A stretch of 64,000 nt of DNA from Tridacna crocea (Eukaryota > Mollusca > Bivalvia > Cardiida > Cardiidae). The translations under genes were made by a program, and so were the position numbers. This document shows positions 10,196 through 23,900 of the stretch, piece by piece. The notes beneath the pieces were generated by a model. It was given only the letters and a program-made list of their open reading frames with translations. It was not told the DNA's origin and made no database searches. The number at the start of each line of letters is the position of its first letter. Positions within the stretch are counted from its first letter, which is position 1. The DNA lies in assembly GCA_943736015.1 (NCBI GenBank), contig OX031059.1, positions 41,799,159-41,863,158 on the forward strand, given 5' to 3'.

Positions 10196-10999
10196 AGTAT
10201 AAAATAATACCTATGGTATTAAGATTTTATACAAGTTCATCCGAAATATCAAGTTCAATTTCAAATTATTTTGGAATCTTATTCAGATACGCACATAGTA
10301 AGTAGTGACAAGAATGTTGTCAAAGCTTATTATCCCAGGAATATATCATTTTATGCCACACTATACTCATACATGCATTTTCGGTGTTTTTTTCTTTTAT
10401 TCAATGCAGAACTTATGTCGTTATGAAATGTGCAAAAAAAAAAGTAACACGATAGAAATAAACAAAAATGAACAACCAAATTATGACTCAAAGTAACCTA
10501 ATTTAACTAAGACTACTATTTCCTGTATACATGTACCACTTCAATCACAAGTATTTGTAGTAGTAGTGGAGATAGCAGCTGCAATATTTCTAGTTGAATT
10601 TGTTGCTGTAAAAGTAGTTTAATGAAAATGATAATAACAATGATAATATAAGCGATGGTGATGATGATAATAGCTGACATTTTCACAGTAAACACATCTA
10701 AATCGAAATAATGAACTCTTACAGCGCCAAATATAAAAACACATCCACTTTCGACGACCAAAAATACAATCCACTGACAAAGACATATTTTTATCTTCAA
10801 GGCAGGTCTAGCTAAACAATCACATTGTGTGCAGTCTGATTCTGATCTATGCCGCCCTTAGCCCTGTTTTAACCTATGGTTCTGAAAGGGTGGTGGTAAG
10901 GCATGGACAATGCTACTAGCATAGTTTGCAAAAAAGGTGGTTGATCCATGATTTTTTATTTTAGAATGTTTTATACGTGCGAAATATGGCAAGATAAGG
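10196..10999. other. Little of note; family B remnant
   Basis: GTGCAGTCTGATTCTGATCTATGCCG at 10829-10855 is a family B remnant. The rest shows no gene. The minus-strand frame at 10516-10800 is hydrophobic low-complexity sequence. Confidence 0.45.
10955..10960 (-). promoter_or_regulatory. Possible poly(A) signal for the annexin
   Basis: AATAAA on the minus strand, the first found downstream of the annexin stop. The distance of about 860 bases and the repeat sequence in between make it only a candidate. Confidence 0.2.
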
Positions 11000-11202
11000 G
11001 TCCGAATTTATCTACCATTCTTATAAAGATTATTTGTCTTATTCTCCTAGATGTTCTACATGTAAAATTAACCCAACTTTACGAATTTTGATTGGCTAAA
11101 CAAAATCCTTTAGACAGTCGGAATTTGTCCTACTTTTAAATTTGAAAATCCTGGAGAATAAGAGAAAGACTGCTCTTACGAACAGTTGGTGATGTGGGCC
11201 CA
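11000..11202. repeat. Family D foldback element, worn
   Basis: TCTACCATTCTTATAAAGAT at the left and CTCTTACGAACAGTTGGTGA at the right, with a centre related to GATTGGCTAAACAAAAT and TTTAGACAGTCGGAA. Confidence 0.55.
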
Positions 11203-11407
11203 GAACAAGTTATTCTTTTTCTTGAAACAATCGCATGTCAACCTCTGACAATTTTTTATACATGTATTTACTTTTGATAAATGTTTACAGAAATAACAAA
11301 GATATAAATCATCAAACAAAATTTCTAGAATTAATAAATGCGTTGATTTTATCACTAAATGGAAGATATTGCATTGTACCGATCAAAGACAACATTCAGG
11401 GGTTATC

Positions 11408-11506
11408 AAAATCCAAGGCATTTGCAAATGACAGTTTAGATGTGACTCAAGCGATTGGATTTGTTTTGAAAAGGTTGAAAACATTACAGGAAAAGGAGGA
11501 AATGTA
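11408..11506 (-). repeat. Family A fragment
   Basis: Reverse half copy: GGCATTTGCAAATGACAG to GAAAACATTACAGGAAAAGG. The other half is missing. Confidence 0.6.
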
Positions 11507-11577
11507 ATCAAATTTTCGAGGACGCTATCAGTAAGCAAGAAAGTCATAGCTGTCTTTCATTGCAAATGCCTTACTTT

Positions 11578-11765
11578 AGCCTTTACCAAACGACAAAATT
11601 TCAGACTCATCTGCATTGAAATCTCTCGTAGACAACAAATAATCATTGCTAAAAAATTACGGGATTTGCCCCTGCAAGGATAGAAAACATTGTAAGCAAA
11701 GGCGAAAATGCTGGTTACCAGCATTTTCTTCTTTTCTAACAATGTTTTCAAAATCTATCCCAGGA
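11578..11765 (-). repeat. Family A element in annexin 3' flank
   Basis: TTTACCAAACGACAAAATTTC, then the hairpin around GCTGGTTACCAGC. It lies 50-240 bases past the annexin stop and is likely transcribed in its 3' UTR if the transcript extends this far. Confidence 0.8.
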
Positions 11766-11816
11766 CTGTTAGAACTCAGGAACAAATAAGTATTGAGTAC
11801 AGGTTTAAATGAGTAT

Positions 11817-11942
11817 TTAAGCTTCTTTGGTGAGCTTTAGAAGTAATTTCTTATAGTCCCCGCTTGTATCTCCTGCAATGAAACTTCCCAGCGTTTTACC
11901 ATACTTGCTTTGAAATTCTGCCTTTATCTGCACCATGTCCAC
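11817..11942 (-). CDS. Annexin coding exon 9 (end of repeat 4, stop)
   Basis: Encodes 41 residues from [20 protein letters not shown] to [18 protein letters not shown] and the TAA stop. Asp304 in AGDTSGDY caps calcium site 4. The acceptor is AAACAG|GTG. No AATAAA is visible on the minus strand close to the stop. The nearest I see is at 10955-10960, about 860 bases on, which would place family A repeat sequence in the 3' UTR. That poly(A) assignment is weak. Confidence 0.95.
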   Translation of the reverse strand: MDMVQIKAEFQSKYGKTLGSFIAGDTSGDYKKLLLKLTKEA

Positions 11943-14900
11943 CTGTTTGAACAATAACAAAGAAAAAAAAGTAATAACGATCTCAAGAAAAAGATGGTCG
12001 GCATAAATAATACTGAATATTAAAACTCTTCCGTAGTTGGGTGTGAAGAGAAATAATGAAAAGCAACCTGGCTCCCAATTACCTACTTTTCCGCACTGTT
12101 TTGCCTATTATCAAAAGGTGAAATTTGCAAACGAGATAATCCTTTCAAATTAGATGTAAATGCAGTTAATCCTTTGAAAAAAAAGTTGGTGCTGTTAATG
12201 GCGTGTGTGAGAATAAACTTGTAGACTATAAAGTAATTGCATAATGGGCAACCCAGAAAAAATATCAAAATACCACTAGAAAACGATTATCAACTGTCAT
12301 ATGTATTTGTTAAAGCGTGTACTAGTAAGCGCCGCAGAGTATATATCTAAAGCTGAAACTCAAGTATATCAGTGTCAAGTGGAAACGCAAATAGGTCCAC
12401 GAAATAGCTACACAGACTCTGTTGAAAAACAGTTGTCTACGGTGTTACCGAATCGCAAGTTTCCTGCTTATCTGTTCAAAGCTGATACAAATAAAAAGGC
12501 CCAAAACTAGTTGATAAATCTGAAATGTAGTTAAATCGATATAGTCCCACGGTGATATAGTTTCATCTGGCAAATGCAAACGCTAAAAATATTTCTAACC
12601 CATTAGATGACATACCTGACGAATTTGATTTTTTGCAGTTATATTTAGAATGAAGCTCTAATTTCAAAGCTGATATTCGAATTTCACTGACCAGTCATAT
12701 TCGTTCAACAAATTCACTGCAGTATCAAAATTTCCATTTCATGGAAATGATCCACCTAAAAGTCTCGACCTTGTGAACTCGCTAAATATGCATCCGTTTG
12801 TTTTCATTCCATGTGTTACATCGAAGGTAACTTTACGTATAACACAAAAAATTACCAACCTTTCCCATCCAATGTGAAAAATACCGACAATGAAAGGAGC
12901 TCATAAGCGCTATTAACCCGTTACTCCATATATACTCATTTCTACGCATTGCTTGTAGGAGCCTTTGGAAAACATTGTGGCAAAAGGTGAAATTGCTCGT
13001 GACGAGCAATTTCACCTTTTGTCACAATGTTTTCTGTGCAATCAAAAGGTGTCATATACACATAAGAAACGGCTTCATCCTTGCTGCTATTTAGAGTCAA
13101 TTAGAGATACCATAGAAATGCCTCATGGGGTAAAGCGTTAATGCAGTTGGAAACCATGTCTTATATCTAAGCTATGCTTTCAGGTAAAAGGGGCCCAATA
13201 CAACTCCGTGATGCACTATACCAAGCAAGTGATCACATCGTCGGTTTACTTCGAAAACCTCGTAACTACAGCTTGTTACAAGCTGTAGTTACGAGGTTTT
13301 TGAAGTAAACCGACGACATGGTAAATCTAACTAATGATTGAATGTGGAGGGAAGGTGGTCCTTTGGCATGGAGAAAATTGACCAATGTCATAGGCCTACA
13401 TTAGGCCTCTCTTTTATATTTGTAATACTTTCTCTTTACCCCCTCACTCCTTTCCCTACCAAAAAATAAGAGTCCCACTGCTAACCTTTATGTTCCTTAC
13501 TTTTTCTTTTCTTTCTTTTTGAAATCTCCCCAATCTCCCAGAGTTAAGTTCTTCTTCACGCAACACTTTTCTACTTGTTACTGCATAGTAATAATCACCT
13601 ATATTGAATTGATGTTCCGTCAAACTGTTATGTATCTTTGTCATATCGCCATGTTTGATGTATGTATCAGTGGGTGAATAAATGGTAATTTTGTATGTTG
13701 TTGCCTACCCTGACTGCGCATGCCGACATGGGTTGATGTTTTACTGTTGCAGCCTTAAGCCTCCTTTCAAAAAGTATGGCCCAATCATACATGGTTTTAA
13801 AAAGTTTATCAAAACCTAGGTGTCGGTAACAAGCACACTTACCTCACAACGTGACACGACCACACGGATCAGAACTTTGTCATTGGTTCCAGCACCTTTC
13901 ATGCTTTTGTATAGTCTCTCTGCGAAAAACCCTGGTCTATTTTTAGCCATCTGAACTGTAACAATAGAATAATGTTGAAAAAGAGCCGACAAAGATCAAA
14001 GAAACTTAAGAAACATTCGTGTGTTTTGATTGAGTGAAATAGTTATTCCGTTTCTTTTCAACTCATTCCTAGGCTGGTCTCTATTATAAATCGCGCTCGG
14101 TATAAGTCGGTAATGTTCAGGGCTTGAAACAAGGGGTTCGTTCGTAACTTCTCAAGCATATCTTTTCGAGGATTGGTGACAGTCCTGTCGACAGAATTCA
14201 ATTCAGATCCAGTGTGCCTCGCTTACAGTCTGTTTCCAACTTGACAGCTACACTTTAAATAAAGATATCTTACTATATATCCCCAATCCTATGACACTTA
14301 TCTAAGTTTCGAGCTACAAGAATACCTGAACATTTATATACAAATTACTTATTGGCAATTTTTGGTGTGACAGCCTTGTAGACCGTATTCCGGCTGGTGA
14401 CGTAATGACGACGGTTAATCTGTAAGCGGCAACTGGCTAACAATTCCCTTTCTTATTTCAAGGGTATCCGGTTTTCAACCTGCAAATTACCCAATACGTC
14501 AAATTGGCCCAAACTGTACCATGATCTTGTATGGAAATGCCGAAATACCGGAAAACGATTGAGACTTGAATAGCCCTTAACCAGCAATATCTATTTTCCA
14601 CAATTTTTGTACTCTTGTAAACATAATTATTTTCATTAATGGACCATATTCAAATTATCGTCTGACAGCACATACTTTCGAATTTGACATGTTTAGCATA
14701 TAAGAGTGATGGCAAGAAAGAAAATAATACTATGTTTTGTTATTGCTATTATGTTGTCGGTATAACCTGATCATCAAAGACCAAACTTGAACCATAGGCC
14801 CTTCAAAATTCTAGCAGTAAGTTGAATTATTACCTATTGCTAAGTATCCATCCTCTACATGGCCGCTGGTCTCTGATTTGACTACTTGTTCAATCTCTTT

Positions 14901-17900
14901 TCCATACTGTCGTCGGTATTCATCAAACATGGCGACTAGTTGTGGATAACTTCTAAGGCACAAAAGACGGTTGAAAGTGGATTCGTCCGTCCCGATTTTA
15001 TTAGCCCCAGCCTGTAATAGAGACCCAATGATGAATCTGGGCGGACAGACGTACAGATGCCTCAGCACATTACGTCAGTTTTACATCGATTGACTAAAAA
15101 GTTCTTACAACTTCTACTAATCTCGCTCGATTCTGCTTCCTATGAATTTGACCAGTACTCGCGCCGAATTTGTTGGCCAATGAAAAATCCCAAAGTTGAC
15201 ACCCGCTCCCAGGTATCGAATTCGGGACCTTAAAATTACGAGGCCGAAGCTCTATCTCACATTCACGGACACAACACCTCATCACACGAAAACGCGTACA
15301 GATATGGAAAGCAAAGGCTAACTGCAATGTGGGTGGTGTAGATCAAGATCATACAGCACAATACGTGTTATCTGATCTTAGATCTACATACTCAAATAAG
15401 GAGAGGCTTTCCCTTAAAAAATAACTATAAAAAATGCAACACGCGAAAAGGGACATTCGGGCATTTACGCAAATTTGTCTCATATCAGCTCCGCGCAGGC
15501 TAATCCGAAACGAAACTTTCCGTTTCCATGTACTTTTCTGTTTTGCCTAAGTCTACTATAGCACAAAATCTAAAGTAGGCTGATCCGAGTTTACACACAA
15601 GTCCAAATGCCCTTTGTTGCTCACGTGTTGCAAGCCAAAGATAAGCACTTGGGTTTTTACTTCCGGATTGAAGCTTTCATGCAGGTTAAAGCTTGAAAGA
15701 AAGCAGAACAAATGACCAAGGTGCCAAATAATTTCACACTCTTTCTACTAAATATCTTACATCAAAGAAGTCCTTGGCGTCTGCAGCAGCTTTTGCTGGA
15801 TCTACAGCAGTAGCTTCGTCCCTGTTGCCCGTCAGTAACGCGACAAGAAGCCTTTTGAAGTGTCCACTTGTGTCGCTCATTACTTCCTTTTCAAGGTCCT
15901 TCTTATACACTGAAAAAAAGTAAGGTCAGATACTCATAGATTGAGTATGGGTGCATATACACGTACGGTTTTCTAAATGGTATAGAGGATATTTGTTTTT
16001 TGCGGTGAAAGATCGAAATTTATTTCATCGAGTGGACACCATCGGTAATATTTTCACGAGTGGCGCAGTCACGAGTGAAAATATTACCGATGGTGTTCAC
16101 GAGATGAAATAAATTTCGATCTTTCACCGAAAAAAAACAACAACCAAATATTCTATTAATTTCATGCTTTTAACCTTTTCTCGGAGGAGCTTTATCAAAA
16201 TTCAGTACCGTTCTTTTCCCTTATTTCCCGTGGCGTACCCCTCCCGCATAGCAACGTTACGTCAAGCCCGAGAAATGTAAGGTATATGACGTCATATTTC
16301 CCATCTGGTTGTTTGGCACGCGCAATTTACCTAGGCAACAAGAACGTGAAAATCGGTATTTTCACTGGTGGTACCAGTGTAAGATTGAAAAATATTTTCA
16401 CTGCTATTTCTCGATATCCTACCGGAAAGCATGAAATAATACGACTTCTAACATTACTAATACCAATGATAACAATTCTTCCGACTAGAGAACTTCTTCT
16501 ACAACTACCGTCACTACTACTACATCTATTTTGAAATAGTTTAATACAAAATTTGACTTTTGTTTTCATATTATAATTTGACAAAAAGAATAAATCCATA
16601 TGATAATCCGTATGATTAAGCAACAATTCGAACTGAAGAGGTGCCAGAAACTTTTGTCATGTAAAACCAAAGTTTATAATTTATAATCTTTGTGTTCGAT
16701 TTTTAAACCATTATCACACAGTCCCTACTTTTGACGATTCTGAGAAAGAAACCTTTAGAAAACATTGTGGGAAAAGGAGAAAATGCTGGTAACCAGCATT
16801 TTCTCATTTTCCTACGATGTTTTCTACCCTTAACAGAATTAACTTAAGATTTTCAGTCCCTTTTATTTTGTCGTCTGCAAATCTCTTCGATTACGGCAAA
16901 CCTAAAATTTTGTCGTTTGGTAATGAGGGAAAAGGCAAAACTACTTCAAATGAGCACTTTGTTCTGTTATACACATATATTTATATTTTTTCGGACTCCT
17001 CTCTTTTCAGCAAGTATTAGAATGGCGTATCATGTAACAGGTTAAAAGGTATGCCATCGTACCAATACTTATACTTGTCGATAGCTAATTACCTGTTTTG
17101 TAGGCTTTCTTTATTTCTGCAATTTGTTCATTTGTTCTGGAACACAGTATTTCTATCAACGTATTCTCGTTTGTGCCAAGTCCCTATAAAAATATAAGGC
17201 ATACTGAACAATTTTGACAATCGGTTCTATTTACGCTACAAGCACACTATCTCTTGATATTGTCATGAGGTTTCAATGAACATGTACACAAATACAGGGG
17301 TGATACACTCATTAGCTTTCAATCATACCATCTACAAGGACAATCCTCAATGAAATTATCTTCAAAACTTGTTATAATAAATGGCAACTTTTTTTCTTTT
17401 AACCCATATCCAGCTGAATTAATGAAATAAAATCTTCAAACCAATAAAAAAAAAACAACACATTTTCCTATTTCAAAGATATTTTTGGAGGAAATATATC
17501 TTTTTATTTGACAATATACATGTAAATTCAAGACCAGACTGCATGTTTTTGAATATGAGAGCGTAATATTCGACCTATCAAACAGAAAACCAAACCGAAA
17601 ATAGTTTGCAGGGAGGAATCTTTGGCACTATCCAGATATGGATAGTGGATACTTTCCCGTCGTGTCTATTTTGTTTTTGTGCGATTCATGTGTTAGAGCC
17701 TAAATTTTGGAGGTATATGATAAAGGCAAAAACTTTCCCTTGATATTGATATGTGATGGTTTCTCTAACAGTGTTCAACAAAAACTATCCATGAAAATTT
17801 GTAACACAGACGAAAGTTCTTACCGATATAGCGTTATGCAGTTCTTTAATGTCGAGCTGTGTCGGGGTGTCTAATAAGGCCAGTACGAGATCCTCGAAAT

Positions 17901-20900
17901 GTCCACTTAACTCTGACTTCAGTTCTACTCTGAGATCCTGAAAAGAGAGGGACATTGGTTTAAGTCCTATACGACAGCATTCAACATCAATTAATACTCC
18001 CATTACACCAAAATGATTCTAACAACGTTCGAGAAGTTTAGTCGAACGGTTTCAAACTCTGCACAATTGTTCATTTCGGTAGCAATATTCTTACAGTGAT
18101 AAATCGTCCAGAAAAAAAATATTCACGGTGTCAATTTTTGTTTCCATATGCTGTATCAAATATTTTTGTCTATAAATTCTGTCGATTTCTTTCTATTGAA
18201 TTCTCATCACTGAAAAGACCGTTGACATGCATCATGGGTGATGTATTGTACCCCCATTTGTCAGAGCATGGCTACTTTCCTTAGGAACATGTACATGTAT
18301 ATTATCTCTTTACCAAATGACAAAATTTTAGACTTGTCAAAATTGAAAGCGTTTGCAGACGACAAAATAAAATGTGACTCAAAAATTGAAACTTGAGTTT
18401 AGAAGAGTAGAAAACATTGTGGGAAAAGGAGAAAATGCTGGTTACCAGCATTTTCTACTTTTCCCATAATGTTTTCAGAAGTCTCCTTCCTCTGCCTTGG
18501 TAGAAAAAAAAATCAAGGATTGTTTGGTAAAGGATTATAACGCCTAATGCTCCTGCCTTCTCTCTGAACTTAACACATGCTTGCTTAACCCATTACCACA
18601 CAATCCCTACTTTTGACGACCCTGAGAAAGAAGCCTTCAGAAAACATTGTGGGAAAAGGAGAAAATGCTGGTAACCAGCATTTTCTTCTTTTCCCACAAT
18701 GTTTTCTACCCTTCACGCAACAAATTTCAAATTTCCAGTAACTTTTATTTTGTCGTCTGCAAATGCTTTCAATTTGGACCAGTCCAAAATTTTGTTATCT
18801 GGTAAAGAGATAATGCAGGATTTTTGCTATACCTTTTAACCTGCTGAATAAGTCAAATGAAGCTTTCATGCCGAGGTACTGCTACTTCAACGTTATTTTC
18901 TGGTGGAAAATATTCCCCTATTTGACACTGTAGAAGCAAGATCATATTGCATTTTCTGTACAGTCTGACCTTGATCTATACTGTCCGCAAAAGATCAGTG
19001 GGTAGTGTCTAAGAGCCTCAAGGTCAAGAGAAAGTAATATGATTACCAAGACAGAATTTACTAAATAGGCTTGCTGGTAACGTAAAAAGGGCTTTTTCAG
19101 ATTTCTTTGCTGTACTTCAAAGTTTCTCATACGCTTAACAATGAAACTCACATTATTATATTTCTATGAAATCGGTAGCTCCCTGTGTCTCTACGAGGTC
19201 AGATATCATGACATCAACATGCTTATTTTGAATACCATTTTATATAACCTAAAAGCAAAGTACTGGTTATGTGGCATTCCTACAAAACTTTGCAAAATAC
19301 TGGAGCAAATTCTAGCCTGAATACCCGAAGGTTTGCTAACTACTGCCTAAAATTTTAGAAGTTTGTTCGTTTATACAACATCTAAAGAGCACTCTCTTTG
19401 TCAAAGTTAGCAAATAAGGGAGGCCTACAGTATAAAATAAAGCAAATGAATATGGCATATGAGAAGCCTCATATCATGCGCATTTACACCTTATACAGGC
19501 ATAAACTTTTATGCCAAGGCACTGTGTATATACATGTAGGCATGTATGTCTTTAACTCGTAACATTCTGGGATGAAAGGTTTATATACAGTGTATAAGTA
19601 GCCATTAGTTCAGATCAGCCAAACCGATCTCAAAGACTTTATATACACATGTAGTCTCTGTAATATAATTCATTCCTCTCGCATCACTGAACATTGATTC
19701 GACAATGCTTCTGTGGAAAGGCAGTCTGCAGCGTGGAAAGCTAGAAATAAAACTTGCAGCCACTAAGTAATGGTTAGAGCACAAAAAAGAGAACTCTTCG
19801 AGAAAATAAAAGCGAAGGCGCTCTGCGCCGTAGCTTTTATTTTCTCGAAGAATTCTCTTTTTGTGCTCTAACCAACTTAGTGATCGACTGGGTTTTTATA
19901 TAAATCATTTTATAGAGACTGCATTCTCTATAAAGTTTGTCCTAGATATTATGCAAAGACATGCCTTCATTACCGCATGACCCTATAGACACGCCCACAT
20001 GACATAAGTATATCAAGAAACATGACTTTCATCAAATTTCATTGTTTTGTTTTATTGTAAAGACACGCCCGAAACACGAGAAAACAGCACTATGACGTGG
20101 ATTTCCTCATGCACAGTACCCTCATGTTATGCGTGTCTCCAAGCCCAAATTTTGCGAAAGAAAAGTGCATAGCTTTGCTTTCTTTACAATGGCGGAAGCC
20201 AAACCACATTTTGACCTTTTCTTAGGAAATGACTTAGACGAAATTTTCAAGGATATATCATGTACGCAATTGTTGCAATTGCTCACACAAGAACTTGTAA
20301 AAACAGGTAACTGATATGATTTATGATTGCAGACCTTTTTTTCTTTTTTTCAAATAATGCAAGTTCGTATGTTTATCAATAGATTTCGTTCTTTAGGTTA
20401 CATGCAAAACACTATTAATTTTAGTATATGTTGATTTTTCAATGTCAACAATTTAGGTATCACAAATGTATCCACTTTTCATTTATAAATGCGTTGTCCT
20501 TGGATATATAAGATAATCTAGATATGACATTTGTAAACAATCTACCACCTCAATTGTTGTTGTTCCTCGTTATCAATTGTTATCACATGAGGTCGACATT
20601 TTAAGAGATTGAATGATCGGTTAATTTATTGATGATTGTTATTTTACACCGCTTCTGTTTCCTGGCTTTTTCACACCTGTACTGACACAACTTTCTTTCC
20701 AAAGCCACTGACTAATTTTCTCACATGCATGAGAGGTGAGATGCAAAAGTTTACCGGAAAGAGAGTTCGGCGCAACCAGGTATCGAACCCGTAACCTCCA
20801 GGTTACGAGTCAGATATACTAACCATTATACGTGGCTGGGCTGCTTTTAATATGCTAGAGCCGGGCTTAAGTTTTGGCATCTTGTAAAGAGTGCATGGCA

Positions 20901-23900
20901 AGCATTTTCGGACTTTCCTTTAAACCTGTACTTGCTAAATACTATCTTTTTTTAGGGTTATTTTTAAAAGAAAAAAAAAAAGGACAAGTTGAACTTTTCT
21001 AAAAACTAATCAGTTGGCTCTTGCTGTAGATAATCTTTTTTACTTTCGAGATTTTCAAATGTCATTTCTTTGTTGTCAAATTTTTGTCATGATACAGAAC
21101 GAACAACGTTCAATCAGACCATAAATTTTAACATTGCTCTGTTTAGCACAATGTTTAAATTCATGATCCGACTACACGTTCTCTGCAGATTGATCGTTAA
21201 AGTACGCAAAAGCTACTTGGGTCGTCCATTTGGGTGTAAAATTTATTGGGGGTAAAAATATGGAGAAGAAAAATCAGATTTTGTTTTATTACTCAATTCT
21301 TCTATTGCAATTTCCCCTTTTTCTGCAATATTTTCTAAAATCAAACTTTCACCGATAACATACAGGATTACTTGGTAAAGGGTTTAGGTTGTGTTGTAAC
21401 AAATTTCAAATCGTGCTTTAAATGGTTGGGAGGAGCATGAATTAATTTTATGTAGATGTGGGAGGAGCCAGTAGAATTCATACGTGCGGAACGGCTGTTT
21501 TTATTTCAAGCAGACAAAATTTTATGGACTTTTAGAGGTAGAAAATTTCCACAAATACTCCTCTCTGATTGGACAAAAAATTAGGTCGATCACTAAAAGA
21601 GTGAAAGAATAGGTAAAAGCGGCGTAAAGCACCGAACAATGAAATGACGAATTCATATTCCGGGAAACACAAGGCAAGTGGAAACGGAACACAAACATCC
21701 TGTTACAATGTGTAACTCAACCCACTTAACTGACCATATTTTATTTCGAACTTGTTCGACCGTTCACTAAGCACTTGTGTTTTAACAACCATGAGGCCTC
21801 TGAGTCAGTATGAAAAAGCGTTTAACGCTTGTGACCAAAATTGTTTCCTCTCACAACAGTATTTTCCACCATTTATTGATCAGAGCTCTAGCTAGAGGGA
21901 GTTTGTATGATTTTAAAATTTAGAATTTTAATTATTCTCCACTAAACTCTAGGTTATGGGTACTCATTCTAATGATTACCCTTAACATAGGGTTTTGAAG
22001 AGAAATACATGTAATGGATTTAGAAAATCGGCATTCTCTCTTATCTGGGAAGCTCTGTTGATGTACATGTATTCTATCAGTTGTGATATATTTCATTATT
22101 TTTTTTCAAATGCTTTTAGATGGGACGAGTTTGCCAATTTGTCTTTTAGTAAAGAGTTGGACACGTATACACTCTTTTATTTCATGCCTTCCGGTAGGAT
22201 ATCGAGAAATAGTAGTGAAAATATTTTTCGATCTTACACTGGTACCACCAGTGAAAATACCGATTTTGACGTTCTTGTTGCCTAGGTAAATTGCGCGTGT
22301 CTAACAACCAGATGGGAAATATGACGTCATATACCTTACATTTCTCGTGCTTGACGTAACGTTGCTATGCGGGAGGGGTACGCCATGGGGAATATGGTAA
22401 AAACACTGTACTGAATTTTGATAATGCTCCTCCCAGAAAGGGTAAAAAGCATGCGCCACTCGTGAAAATATTACCGATGGTGTCCACTCGATGAAATAAA
22501 TTTCGATCTTTCACCGAAAAAAACAAATATCCTCTATACACTATTTCGTTACGCGGATACCCCAGTCGGTTCAATCACTGGACTACCGTTTTTAAGTTTC
22601 AAGAGTATACGGCTGTAAATGTGGCCTTTAGAGCGCACACGAGTGTCTTCGATGATTTAGCCCTGTGACCTACTTTTTGACCCGACGTGACCCAATTTCG
22701 AACTAGTCTAAGACACATATTGACCAAGTTTCGTGAGTATCTGACCAGAAAATTTGGGATATGGGTAAATATTGACGCTTGGACGACGCATGGTGCACGA
22801 AGGAAGACGCACAACTGACACAACACGATCACAAAAGCTCATATAGCACTGTCTGCTCAGGTAAGCTCAAAGACAAGTAGGGGACAGGAAGAATCTCTTA
22901 CTTTTCCAAAGTGGTCCTTGGAAGATCTGCCTATTTCCTGTCGCTGCTCGTAGGATTGGGACCCCGTGATTCAGAAGGAAATACATGCTTTCAACGGAAG
23001 CATATGCTAAGGTTCGTGTATTCGAACCCAAAATAAACTAAGGGATGGACAAATCTACTTACTTTTCCAAATTGAGTCTTAAAAGATTTGGCTATTTCCT
23101 GCCTCTGGTCATTCGAATGGGAACTCATTACTTCAATAATTGCTGCTTCATCCGTACCTGGGGAAGTAAGTAATCAAAGTACTGAAAGTATTGACAAGAT
23201 AAGCGAATGTGGAACAATAAGCGGCCTCATTTAAGATAACACTTGGTTACTCCATACAAGAATGCAAAAAAATAATTCAATCCTGTTATGAAGTCAGATC
23301 CGGTCAAGTCTGATACGGTTCGTCCTGGAACAATCGTCCGATCGAGTCCGCTCCAGTGACTTTAGTTACCCACCGCTTATAGCCATTTACTCGTACCAAT
23401 AGAATATGCAAAGAAACATTCTGTTTGTAGATCTAGATTTAAAAAGATGAAGACCAGAATAGTTTGATGATTTGGCATTTGAATTCAAGTTTAGATGAAC
23501 TTTCAATGCATTGGACGAACTTGTAGCAAGACAAGCACCACAAAACCCGCTAAAAACTGGAAGATGAAAAAAAAAAGGTTGCTCTGGGATAAGTTAAGAT
23601 GACCCTGAGAAACATGGATCACTGATTTAACTCACATAAAAGTAAACATCTTGCATCGTATCGATAACAACTTCTCCAGTCTCTGACTTTGTAAGAACAC
23701 ATTGCTTATATTATAGTCGTAGAGATCTTGTAGTTCAAGTCAACATTGTTATATTTTACAGAATTTCGACTTCTAGAAGATATAACTATTTCTACGAGGC
23801 AGCATTTGGTGACTGTGTATGTTTGTGTGTGATTCTTCATTTGTATGCACCTGGATCACTTTAGATAAATCAGCGTTCGGTATTCTCGAAAAGCAAGAAC

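Noticed and set aside
20761-20845. tRNA gene on the minus strand with TCG anticodon area
   Set aside because: A and B boxes are present but the acceptor stem does not pair well, and a SINE body with the mollusc central domain follows.
22902-23050. Working mutually exclusive annexin exon
   Set aside because: A frame open from an upstream AG exists but would join the next exon out of phase, and the homologous frame has a stop. A decayed duplicate fits better.
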